This document shows, piece after piece, positions 1 through 10,471 of a stretch of 64,000 bases of DNA (its first letter is position 1; each line of letters starts with the position of its first letter). Both the position numbers and the translations under genes were made by a program. The DNA comes from Gracilaria vermiculophylla (taxonomy: Eukaryota; Rhodophyta; Florideophyceae; Gracilariales; Gracilariaceae): NCBI GenBank assembly GCA_019155205.2, contig JAHNZQ020000308.1, positions 5,619,306 through 5,683,305 on the forward strand, written 5' to 3'. The notes under the pieces are model-generated. The model saw only the letters and a list, made by a program, of their open reading frames with translations. It did no database searches and was not told the origin of the DNA.

Positions 1-240
1 AAGAAGAAAAAAGTTCAATTCGAATACTGCGCCATAGAAAGAATGAAAGCGGATATTTTTACCAAGGCTCTGTCAAGGATTAACCATGAACCGTGTTCGA
101 TACGTATTGGACTACAAGAACGTTCTACTTATGAGGGGGGTGTCATAGAAGAGACTAGAGGCTCCTTACAAATAGCAGAATTCTTGGAGAATCTGAAAGC
201 TATTAAAAGTTTGAACAGAAAACACAACATGCATTTTTAA
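1..240 (+). mobile_element. Ty1/copia retrotransposon, 3' end of pol (RNase H tail) running off the window edge
   Basis: Reading from base 1 in frame 1, the translation contains the segment KADIFTKAL followed by a short basic tail and IRIGL. This is the usual last part of the RNase H domain of copia-type Pol proteins. The preceding FEYCAIERM matches the family pattern just before it. A purine-rich run ending in six G (131-140) is followed by TGTCATAG at 141, which looks like a polypurine tract and the first bases of a 3' LTR. The frame stays open to 240, but the part after 141 is probably LTR rather than protein. The other LTR and the rest of the element lie outside the window. The family call is fairly secure because of the ADIFTKAL motif; the LTR boundary is inference. 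Confidence 0.7.
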
Positions 241-598
241 TATTGTATGAAAAAAGAAGATATGGGACTCGGCAATACAGAAAATATGAAATAGAACTTT
301 ACAGAAGTACGGTTTTAGTAATTGGTTTGAATGAAGAATGAAGTAAAACAAAGATCCTGAAATAACCATCACTGCTTTTATTCAAGGCTGTGTGCTGCAC
401 AACGTGCATTAAGATCCATGGATGCACACCGGTTATGTAACTGACTGCGATTTGTTGTACAAGAAATATGTTGGTGCTCCTTACAAGGCGAGAAAGATGT
501 TAAAGACATTAACAGCAATGATCGCTGAAGCGTGTCCGCCGCCAACCAAAGTTGCGGCCAAGTCAAAGGCGCGTGCGAAACACAACGAGATGAAATTA
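241..598. other. Intergenic, no gene seen
   Basis: Short overlapping open frames on both strands, none with recognisable motifs. Part of it may be the 3' LTR of the copia element that starts near 141. Confidence 0.5.
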
Positions 599-1726
599 TC
601 AATGCGAAATAGCAAACGTTGATGAAAAGTCATACAGCGCGACCAACAGGCAATGATCCCTAGCGACGACATCTACGCCAGTAAGTACGCATCCCCACCT
701 CGAAATCACCTTTTGAAAACACAAGTCGGCCTGAGGTCCGAGCAAACTCCCAAACGCCCAGGGATTGTTAAAGTACTCAAACGCATCAGGATTGAAAAAC
801 TTCTGTAGCACCGAAACCCGTACGGAGGGGTCTAGCTCCTGCGCACTCTCCCGAACAGCTTTCAGCACAAATTTAGAGTAATCGAGATTGTTAATGACAT
901 CCTGTCTGGAGCCAATCACCCCATGTCCCGGAGTAAATACAGCGAAATCCAGCTTTAGCAAATCTTCTTGGGCCGATATAAACTTTTCAAAGTTCATAGC
1001 GATTGTGAACTGCGGCAGAGGAGCTTCCTTTGGGTTGATGATGTCGACCAGGTTGACAATGCCGGGACCATCGGAGGAGGGGCTGATATATGCGACGATG
1101 TCCTCTTTAGTATGGCCGCCCAGAATAAACAAGCTGAGTAGCAAAGAGCGGGAGAATACGATCTTGAGTGGTTTCCAGGGAGTAACAAACAAATCGGGTA
1201 GCGGAATGTCCTCACGATTTCGTTGCAGAAAATTAAAGGTGTCCCGCGTGCCCACCACTTGCAACGGAACGGCCTTGTACGAATGAGACAGAAAGCTGTT
1301 CATGTCCGCTGCGCGCCCAATGTGGTCTACATGGAAATGGGAGTATATCATGAATATTTTTTTGGGGATGGAGTCGCCGACGACGTTTCGGACGGCCGAA
1401 ATAAGACGATAAGTCCCGTCCGGTGCGACGGAGCTGAAAATGTCCGGAAAGTCAATGATGGCCAGTTTTTTGTTTTCGTAAACGATGAGCGAAAAATAGA
1501 TTCCGTCAGAGTAGGAAAAGACTCCTTTTCGGATCTGGGTGAGATTGAAGCCCTGTGCATCCAGGGGGACGGGGCGGTTAGGGTTCGGGAACAGTGCACA
1601 CGTTTTACCGGCATTCAAACTGGCGATGCATTCCTTGGCAGGAATGCACTGTGCGGGGCGGTCAGAGATGGGAGTGGCTACTAACAAGGGCAAGAGCATT
1701 GGCAGAATAATAAGAGCGGCAGCCAT
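599..1726 (-). CDS. Secreted metallo-beta-lactamase-fold hydrolase
   Basis: A 375-residue protein of the metallo-beta-lactamase superfamily, which uses one or two zinc ions to hydrolyse varied substrates. Residues 1-20 (MAAALIILPMLLPLLVATPI) look like a signal peptide. The zinc motif HFHVDH is at 130-135, the second-site GGHT histidine at 205, an aspartate that could bridge the metals at 228 (VDII), and the last histidine in PGHG at 268. This full set predicts an active enzyme. An Asp at the bridging position is typical of general MBL-fold hydrolases rather than of clinical B1 lactamases, which have Cys. The C-terminal roughly 95 residues have no recognised motif. The start was chosen because the signal sequence begins there. 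The substrate cannot be read from sequence. Confidence 0.82.
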   Translation of the reverse strand: MAAALIILPMLLPLLVATPISDRPAQCIPAKECIASLNAGKTCALFPNPNRPVPLDAQGFNLTQIRKGVFSYSDGIYFSLIVYENKKLAIIDFPDIFSSVAPDGTYRLISAVRNVVGDSIPKKIFMIYSHFHVDHIGRAADMNSFLSHSYKAVPLQVVGTRDTFNFLQRNREDIPLPDLFVTPWKPLKIVFSRSLLLSLFILGGHTKEDIVAYISPSSDGPGIVNLVDIINPKEAPLPQFTIAMNFEKFISAQEDLLKLDFAVFTPGHGVIGSRQDVINNLDYSKFVLKAVRESAQELDPSVRVSVLQKFFNPDAFEYFNNPWAFGSLLGPQADLCFQKVISRWGCVLTGVDVVARDHCLLVALYDFSSTFAISH

Positions 1727-4461
1727 ATTGCACGAGGTTGCAGCAGGAGCGAGGGTAAATTGTGTGGGAATTGGGGGCCGATGGCGGCAAAGATGCAGCT
1801 ATTGCAGGCTGCACACAGGTTGGTGAAATAGAGGTTTTCAGAGTGTGCATGACGGCTGTGATATGCTGCACGGGGAGTGGGCGCGACATTTGAGATTCAT
1901 GTTCGAGACGCGGGATTGTCATGTTCTGCGAAGCTGAGTGGGCGAGTGCCGGCATGGCGCTTGTCAAAATTGTCCATTCAGAGCTCAGAGTGGCACGCGC
2001 CCAAATTCGAGGAAATGGTGACGCGCGGAAGCGAAGGAGAGGCGACAGGCGACAGGACATGGCGCTCGCACGCGCTGCATTGGGCGAAGGGCGCAACGCG
2101 GCACAGACTGTGCTCCAAAAACGCCCGCAAAAGCTCTTCTCGAATGCTCAAAGTAGTTTTTCGTTTGTGGATGTGTGACACCGCACCACGACCAAGAAAC
2201 ATGTTTTATGGACGGTCTGGCATCGTTGTTTGCACCGTCCTTATGAGCATGCAATCAACAAGAGCGCCAAAAGCGTACCTTCCTTCGTGCTTGAGCGCGG
2301 TGCCAAATTGAGCACTCGTCGTATCTTGGAGACGTGAACAACAGTACGCATTGTTTCAAATGCTTTGGAGCTATGATATTCGTGGCTTCTGAACGCGGCG
2401 ATTACCCTCTCCCGGCTGCGCACGCAAAAGCGGCACATACGTCGAAAACTGGCGACCAATCCCAGAATGGGCACATTGGCGCCAATGTTTTGGACAGTTT
2501 TTCAACCATGGACACAAAATTCTAACATTTACGCGGTTGCTCTGCGCATGCGCTGAGAGAACAAGAAGTTTTAGTGACACAGATTGAGACTACGCGAGCC
2601 TTCGCAGTGAAGTACAAGAATTTATCAAACATTTTTTGCAAGATTAACTGTTAAAATGTAAGGCCTTTTTTTTTCTTGGCTGCGAATGCTTTGGAGTACT
2701 AACGTCATACTGCATAAAATAAAACTATGAGCATGTGTCAAAAGTACCCTTTGTTTCAACTTTGCCTGCTGGCGAAACGTTTCGATTTCCTGACAGCTCC
2801 AAAATGATTGCACAAATGGAACTTTTTGAGCGCACAATCCATTTGAAAGGGTGCAGTGGGTGCAGCTATATGACACTTTTAACACAAGTACCCTTTTTCT
2901 CTGTTTTGTGTTTTGGTGCATTTCCTTGCACGCTCGTTTCAGGCGAGGCAGCGAACCATGTGCCGTTTGCAACGCAGCAACCGAAAGCCTCACTCTACCG
3001 CAGCACTCTTTCGCAATCATCCCTCAAATCACCTTTCTCAACCACAGTTTGCTCGTTCGCAAGGTACTGTCGCATGCGTGCGGCTGACAGCCCGCGCCAC
3101 GCGCGCGCCCTGGCGCTGCCGCCGCAGCTCGCGCGGCCCGGGAGCTCGCGCGGCCCGTGAGCTCGCGCGGCCCGTGAGCTCGCGCGGCTCGGGAGCTCGC
3201 GCACCCACGTTGGCCATCATGTGCCCAACGTCAGCCGTTCGAGCACAACGCAAGCTCCAACAGCCTCACGCCCGTCGGCATCCCGTGAGCCTCTGCCCGA
3301 GGCAGCTGCCTGCCTGTCTCTGCGCGCGTGCCACGCACAACCACTCTCTTCAACGTGCTACGGTAAGCCATCCTTCCGTACGTCACGTTGATGACGTTTA
3401 CGCGTGTTCGCAATAAAAATCTCAAAACCCTATTCCATCCGCTGGCCCAAAATCATACGGAAAGTAGTCCAGTCTCTTTTTCATATCAAAGCAGAATTAC
3501 GACGAATAACTCTTGTGTGTCGCATCGTTAACCAGGCTTCGGCCTTGGCAACAAAAGCGCACCTCACTTCCGGTTCTCTGCAGCAATGTACATTACTCCT
3601 CACGTTCGATGCGTCATATGAAAGCTGCGTATGTAGCCTTCTTGTCAACAAAATCTTCGCTTGCAACTCACAAAACAAACGTCATCGTATGTGCAACACC
3701 GTGGTGTCCCAAATGGCGCTGTTTTCGCGTACATTTTTGCTGCGTCGCGCGTGCCACGCTCGTGTCAACCGCCATCGCCGCCCGCAGAGCGTGTATGACG
3801 CTACTCAATTCGCTCGCACCTCAATCACTTCCAGCTTCGAGATCCACCGCGGACGATCTGACCACTTACTTTGCGACCCCACCGCCCGCTGTACCCCGCC
3901 GCCTTTACAGCCGGCTCATGTGGAACGCAGTTCGAGGCGCGCTTCTGAGCAGCGCGAAAAGCACCAAAACTTGCGCCTCTGCGTGCCAGTGTCCGCTTCA
4001 AGCTCCCTCAGCGCACCTCTGCGCGCAGCGAGCTCAGGAACGCGACGGAGCTCCGCAGCACTGCCAACACGAAAACTGCCTTTGCTGCTTGGCTTTAAAG
4101 CGTTCTGTAAAACACACTCTGCGGTCAAGTCACGCCCGTTTCAACAGTTTTTCCTGCCTTGTTTTGGCCGAAATTTGCAACTCTGCGTTTTGAGTGCCAG
4201 TCGACGAGCGGCCTTAACCCAAGTACTCATTTGATTTCTACCAAAGCACACTTTATTGAAAGCTAAGTGTTTTTTTTCTCTTTTCACCAAGTTATGGAGG
4301 GAACGGGTCATACGTTTCCGAGAGAGCAAGAAGCTTGCTGCTCGCTTTTCTTGGAATCGCGTTTTGGAAGAATGGCGAGCATGAAGAGGTGTTGAATGAA
4401 ACGACGCATTAAAGTTTTGCGACGCATTACATGTCAAACTGATACATGAGACATCATTTGC
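1727..4461. other. Intergenic, no convincing gene
   Basis: Several open frames of up to about 276 codons exist (for example 3404-4234 +), but two frames are open over the same bases. Their translations are rich in Arg, Ala, Ser and Cys without motifs, as expected of chance frames. A GC-rich patch with a short tandem repeat lies near 3060-3330. Confidence 0.5.
3126..3206. repeat. 17-bp GC-rich tandem repeat, about 4.8 copies
   Basis: Units of AGCTCGCGCGGCCCGTG start at 3126, 3143, 3160, 3177 and 3194. The middle two are identical, the outer ones differ at 1-3 bases, and the last is partial. Each unit holds an AGCT and a CGCGCG core. Confidence 0.9.
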
Positions 4462-4782
4462 ATGTACAAGAGACTCTTGAGAGTTGTCCTTACTTTGATT
4501 TTCGCTGCATGGTATACTTTTAGGGCAAAGGGCGCAGAGGAACATTTCTCGAAGCTGTCTATCGACACAGCAGCCTCTTGCCCGCACGCCCTAAAGTATC
4601 ATCATGCTCTCAACTACATCTGTTCACTTGCGCTTTACGAGCATGGGAAACAGGCAGCTTGTTTGAATGATACCAGGCTAAATACCATCTTTGGACGCAC
4701 ACAATTTCGTGTGGCATTCATCGAAAACGGCAACTTTATGATAATTGACTCCAGCTACATACTAAAGCATCTATGCACGTAA
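4462..4782 (+). CDS. Possible small secreted protein, unrecognised
   Basis: A 106-residue frame that starts with a signal-peptide-like stretch (MYKRLLRVVLTLIFAAWYTF) and then contains four scattered cysteines. I recognise no family. It ends only 13 bases from the stop codon of the convergent bestrophin gene, which is tight but possible. It could equally be a chance frame. The only support is the hydrophobic N-terminus. Confidence 0.22.
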   Translation: MYKRLLRVVLTLIFAAWYTFRAKGAEEHFSKLSIDTAASCPHALKYHHALNYICSLALYEHGKQAACLNDTRLNTIFGRTQFRVAFIENGNFMIIDSSYILKHLCT

Positions 4783-4795
4783 ATCACAGCACTTA

Positions 4796-7700
4796 TTATA
4801 CTTCCGCAGAAATGAACACCCCCGTTTCCCCTTCCTTCGTCGTATGCTCCGATGGAAAGGCTTCTCTATCATCGCGAATGAACGCTTGCACACCATTTCG
4901 GTACAAGTGCAAATTCGTCCGAACAATTTCTGCCGCTTCTTCGGCAAATTGGTGAATGGGCACGTCAGAGATATCATGGCCAAACGGATCTGCCAATTCT
5001 TCCGCCCACTTCGCGGTCCCAACTACTCCATACGAAATAAACACAATCCAGAGTATTGTCAACCAGCCACTGCTCTCCACCAGACCGAGAGGTAGCAATA
5101 ACAACCAGATCACCATAAAGATTCTCAAATGTTGCACGTATCCGAATGGCATCGGGATATTAACGAGCTCTTCACATGCTGTGGCACTATTCTTCAAGAG
5201 ATAGAGGTACCACATAATGGCCCAGTGCTCGTCATAGCTGGCTGGATCAACGACGTCTTCTGCATCACGCCAGTCGTCGCTCTTGATAATGTAGTGGTGC
5301 ATCACATCAAGGCAGTAATCGGCGGGGTCTGGGGCCTTCATTAACTGCTCCGTATCTTCTTCGCTCAAGTACTTTCGATACGTTTCTCGACAATTCTCCT
5401 TTCGAAGTCTCGACATCAGTCCCACGGGGAAAGCCGCAAGGTGCGCTGCGAACCGCTCCAAATCCTTTTCGTGCCACTCATTGCCGCAATAACTTTGGAA
5501 AACTCTGTTCGACAACAGTCGCGTGTGCCCAAGAATGTTGCTCCAAATTTCTGTACCTTTCACATAACGCCCGTGACTTTCGTACAACCAGAAGCCCAAA
5601 AGAAGAAATAGAGCGAATCCGATGTACTCTTGCACAGCGCCACTTATGGAAATCCTGGAGCAAAACCATACGCCGCAACTTTCCTCGACGACTTTGGCAA
5701 AGGGGAATCGTCTGGAAACGGCCCAGGCAACCAAAACCGATAACGTTGTCCATGCAATTATACCGCCAGTCTGTAGCAGAGAGAAAGAATGCCTCGCAAG
5801 CTTCAAGACAGTCCCAATTCCTGATATTCGAGTGCGTCTTTTCACTACCACAGCACGGTTTCCAGATGTTTCCTCCCAAAAATGTTCGATATTTGATTGA
5901 CGAACAAATTCAGTCCCACGTCCGGTGTAGTTACTCTCTACAAACAATATATCAGACACGATATTGTTCGCCATCTCGTTCAGATCCAAATCGTTCAAGT
6001 CAGTCCCAAATGGGAACTGCAATTCTTTTGCAATTTGGTACATACTGTTCAGGTGGTTAGTTTCTCAAATTCGATGACCTCTCGCGAACTGGAAGTACTT
6101 ACCCCAAAACCCCGTATGCGATGATGGGCACCCACAAAATAGTGAACCATCCTACCATAATCATCAACAAGAAGTGTTAGAAGAGGATCTCTTGATATAG
6201 TGCAACTGACTTTGATGAGTACGCGAGTAGAGAGACATACCTGACGATTCCGCAAGAGCAAACGGCAGAACCAGGAACCAGAGGCCAAGGAAGCTGTTGA
6301 GTAGGATAAGAAACCCGGGTGCAATGTCGAAGGACCGCAAAAACTTTGAGTGGCGAATTACCTGCTCGAGTTCTCTGATCTCAAGCTTCACAAACGAAGT
6401 TCTGCTTCCCAATACAGCTGGAACCCTCAAATGCTGCGGGAAACTCATGAACATCATATAATATGACCGAATTACATCAACACAATGGCTAACCATGCTG
6501 TCAGCGCACTGAATCTTAGCGATATCAGAGTAGGACAAAAGTCCTTTAACCTCCCTCAGATCCCTAGAATTTCGCAGCTCACTCTTCAGAACCAGCGGAA
6601 TAGCGGCAATGTGAGCGAGGAGTCTTTTCGAATCGCCATCATGAAATGTTCCCTCACGACAGAGCGTCAAGCAGTGCACAGCGATAGTGTGACAAGAAGA
6701 GCGTAGCCGAGAACCCCAAACACCTCCCGCCGCAATGTACCTCACAAACGCTGCTTGGACAAAGAATCCCAGGAGCATGAACGCCGCAAAGGACACGTAT
6801 GTGGCCACTGTGGTATCGACCGCAAACCGTGACTTCCACCACCTCACGGTTTCGGACTCGTCGCGGGCAAGGTACGATATGATGGTCGCCACTGCTGTCC
6901 ACACTGTGACGTAAAGCAGCACCCACCATGGAACTGACTGCAGCAGGTGAGCATAGAACTTCGGTTTCACTTTGTCGTCTTCCGGTCCCTTGAAAGATGC
7001 TGGAACTTGATCGCCAAACCTGGTATCGCTTTTCTTTCTCTCCAGAAAACGAGCAAGGTTGTACTCACTCCGAACCCCTCCATCTTGCACGATGTACCCT
7101 AAAGTCGGAGCTGATTCATTCTTTTCCTCTCGCACGAGCTCCGTGACACCCCAGTTGATGCTCTCCACTCCCTGGATGACAGAGCTAGCGGCGCTGACGC
7201 ACATGTCCTCGAAAGGAATGTCTATTGCGTCCCTTCCATATGGGTCAACAAGCTTTGCAGCGATCTCCTCAAGGCCGAGCACGCCAAATGAAATCAGAGG
7301 CGCCCACAGAATCGTGTAGAAACCCGTGGTGGGAGTCATCGCGAATGGGAGCAGAAGCAACCATAGCAACGTAAACAGGTGCTGATGTTGCGTGTAACTA
7401 GCAATGACAGGAAAACGTTTGACGCCAATGGCACGGGAAATTGTCTCACGAATTTTCTTCACTCGTGATGCCATCGAGCATGTGACCGACACAGACGCCC
7501 GATCCGCTGAGAGCTCCGGGTGGCCGTCACGCTCTGTAGAATCTTGCAGTAGGATGTACGCTTCAACTGTGTGCAGCAAGTGAATGATCGCGTCCTTGTC
7601 CGCCTCCATTGCACTGTAGTCTTCCTTTGAAAGCAGCGTGGGACTATCATTGGCCATGTTCCCGTCCATGCGCAAGAGCCTGTCACGGAAGGATATGGGG

Positions 7701-10471
7701 ATCTGGCATATGTGCGCCACCACTCTTTCCTTGTCCTTGCGATGGAAAAAGTTTTCCTCGAGACTCTGCAAAAGTTCGATCGCCAGGTTCCTAAGGTTCA
7801 TCTCCATGTCAAAAATAAACATGGCTCCTTCCTCATACCTGCCAATTGCGTCCGACGCCCGGAAACTGAGAATCATGAACAACGCGAAGCCGATATTTGC
7901 CAGCACAGAAAGCTGCACGTCCAACGGACTGCACCACGCACCACAGATATCCCGCTTTGCATCGCTCCACGTGAAGGACAGAGAATAGGATATGACTGTG
8001 GCAATGACAGACCAAATTATAACGACTATCATACCCCTCACAGACACGGAGGGCAGCGAGTCGAACGCCTTGACGAAGGACCCGAGCGGCGAAGGGTCTG
8101 TGTCGTCTCTCTTTGCCTTCAAAGTGTCGAAAAACCTCTTGAAAAAGGCAAACCGCGGGTGCGATTTGGCTGCTTCTTCGGGGGTGGGCTGCTGGTCCTC
8201 GACGAGCTTTGCCTTGAAGGCGTCCCTTGAATATTCAGACTCGCGGACGAAGAAGCGCGTGCCCTTCAGACTGGCGTGGTAAGCATTGTGCACTGAGGAC
8301 CGAATTTCGTCGCACAATGTGTCCAGCGGAACATCCTCCTTGTCAAAGCCGAACGGGTCGGAGAGGTTGTTCCCGATGTGGATGAGGTTGATGATCGAGT
8401 ACGTGATGGGGATGACGTACAGGAAGCCGATAAATCCAGCAAACTGCACCAAGGACAGTGGAAGCAACGCCAGCCAGAAAAACGTGAAGATCTTCAGGTG
8501 CGTGGTGAAGGACTCTGAAATGGGAAACTTGCGCAGCGCCACGCACTCATGCACCACGCCCTCCAGGTCCCAGATGGCGTAGCCCACGCTGTAGATGGTG
8601 CCCGTCATGGGGCAAGACTTCAAGCTCACCAGCTGCTCGTGCGCGCAATCGGCCGTGTTGAGGTACGCATACACCACGTCAATGGCGTGCGCGAAAAAGT
8701 CGTCGGCCTCGTTGAAGGCAGCCACGTCCTGCGGGCCCAGCACTTCCTCCAGCTCGCGCGTGTCGCGCGATGAGCGCAGCTGCATCTTGGCGGCCAGCCC
8801 GGCCGCAACCAGGTGCGAGAACAGGCGCTCGCGGTCCCTCTCGTGCCAGATGCCCCGCTTGCACAGTATGCCAAACTGGAAGGCAAGCTCCTCCACGCAC
8901 GCCTTCACCTTGCTCTGCCACAGCTGCAGCGCGCGCCAGTACCGCCCGTACGCGTCGTTCAGCCAGAAGCCAAGCGTCAGAAAGATGCCCAAACTGACGT
9001 ACGACGTGATTGACGAATCAACGGGGATGTAGTTGCACCACCACCGGCACTCCTCGTCCTCGTTGCCGTCTCGAACGCTCCACGTGAAAAAGAACACGAA
9101 ACAGCTCCACGCCACGGCCGCCAGCAGGTACAGAAGCAGACCTTTGCTGAGGTTGCTGAACGGCGCCAGGAAAATCCTGCGGAGCAAGTGAGCGCGCGCA
9201 GGCTTGTGGTCGCGCGCAGGCAGGGCGGATTCGAGCCACGGGGGCGTTTGGTGGTCGCTCTTGATGACGGACTCGAAGTCCAGCGCGTCCTTGAAGCAGG
9301 CGTCGAGCACCTGCAGCGCGGCCTCGCCCGCCAGGTGGTTGAGCTTCATGTCCTGGATGTCGTAGCCAAACGGATCGCTCAGTGCGTCGCCAATTGTGAA
9401 GAGCATTCCCACGCCGTACGTGGTCAACACGGCCCACAGAATAGTAAACCATCCACTGCTCTGCACGAGCGCGAGCGGGAGGAAGAACATCCAAATGTAC
9501 AGGAAGATGTGCAGGTGGGTGACGTAGCCGAGCGACGGGCTGGAGCGGGCGAGCGAGACGAGGTCGTTGGCGCTGGAGTCGACGGCGTCCACGAGGTCGA
9601 TGAGCAGGTAGCGCACGCCCCAGCCGGCCGGCGTCTCGGCGCAGGCGATGTGGTCGAACCCGTAGCTGTCGTCCTCGGAGGCGCTGATGTAGGCTCGCAC
9701 GACGCGCAGGCAGTGGCAGTGCATGAGGTCGGCGGCCAGCACGTCGTCGACGTCGGCGGGGTGCAGGATGTTGGCCAGCTGCGCGCGCTCGCGCTCGCCG
9801 CGCAGCGTCATCTTGAGGGCGATGGGGAAGGCGACGAGGTGGGCGGCCAGGCGCGAAAAGTCGGCGTGGTGCCACGTGCCGGGCGGGTAGTTTTGGCGCA
9901 GCTGGCGCGCAACCTGGCGCAGCAGGGCGGCGTGCTTGGACCAGTCCAGCTGGGCGCGCCAGTGACGGGTGGAGGCCTCGCGGATGAAGAAGCCCAGCAG
10001 GACGAAGAGCGCCCAGCCGACGGCGTACGACACGGAGGAGGAGACGGAGAGTCGCGAGGTCCAAAATGGGAGGGACAAGGAGGGCAGCTGGCGGTCAGCC
10101 AGGGCGTAGGCGATGAGGGTGACGACGGTGCTCCACAGCAGCTGGAAGGCGAGGATGGAGTAGGGGATGGTGCGCAGCACGGCGATGAACGGGGAGTAGT
10201 CGGCGTGCGTGCGCTCGATGGGGCCTGAGCCCAGTTGGCCGCTTATGGCGGCACTGCGTAGGGTGAGCGCCACGGCTCTGTGTTGAAACAGGTGGTAGGC
10301 GGGGCGCTGCTCGGATGAGCGACGCGGGGACGAGTGCGAAGAAGGCGTGGGGTCGGACGGAGAGGGGTCGGATGGAGAGGGATCGGACGGTGGGCTGCCG
10401 GCGGCGTGCGGGTGGTGGAATTGGGCTTCGGGCGGCGGCGGCGGCGCTGGGGGATGCGCGCGGAGCGACAT
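4796..10471 (-). CDS. Five-domain tandem bestrophin (putative single-chain anion channel), three exons
   Basis: Model: exon 1 10471-6241, exon 2 6151-6103, exon 3 6044-4796, coding for about 1842 residues. Bestrophins are anion (chloride/bicarbonate) channels that form pentamers. After a Pro/Ser-rich N-terminus (1-60), five domains follow at about 95-400, 430-745, 795-1115, 1170-1460 and 1500-1810. Each has a first membrane helix, a pore-helix block of the LGFW...GRYW type, a middle helical block with an AHLVAFPIALK-like segment, a paired helix block of the HLxIFxxIWxxLLPLALVxSSG type, and an ending DPFGxDxxD-like loop. The loops are DPFGYD, DPFGFD, DPYGRD, FPFGTD and DPFGHD. Exon 1 ends inside domain 4 after ALAESSG, and exon 2 supplies the matching helix WFTILWVPIIAYGVLG. 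Domain 5 is wholly in exon 3. The start codon is preceded by GCC. Location could be plasma membrane or an organelle; no clear transit peptide is seen. Confidence 0.9.
6045..6102 (-). other. Intron 2 of the five-domain bestrophin (58 bp)
   Basis: On the minus strand the donor is TTGGG|GTAAGT (6103/6102) and the acceptor is CTGAACAG|TATG (6045/6044). Splicing keeps the frame (GG|T, Gly) and restores AYGVLG followed by the PFG loop of domain 4. The exon between the two introns is 49 bp, not a multiple of three, so skipping it would shift the frame. Confidence 0.88.
6152..6240 (-). other. Intron 1 of the five-domain bestrophin (89 bp)
   Basis: On the minus strand the donor is CAG|GTATGT (at 6241/6240) and the acceptor is TTATGGTAG|GA (at 6152/6151). 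Removing it joins ALAESSG to WFTILW, exactly the sequence found at this point in domains 1 and 5 (QSSGWFTILW, ESSGWLTILW). If retained, translation stops within about 25 codons. Confidence 0.88.

Noticed and set aside
3404..4234. 276-codon plus-strand frame, with a second frame open over the same bases
   Set aside because: Both frames give Ser/Arg/Cys-rich text without domain, signal or repeat features.
9018..10228. Two long open frames (348 and 346 codons) overlapping the bestrophin exon, one per strand
   Set aside because: Arg/Ala/Val-rich translations without motifs, created by the GC-rich codons of bestrophin domains 1-2.
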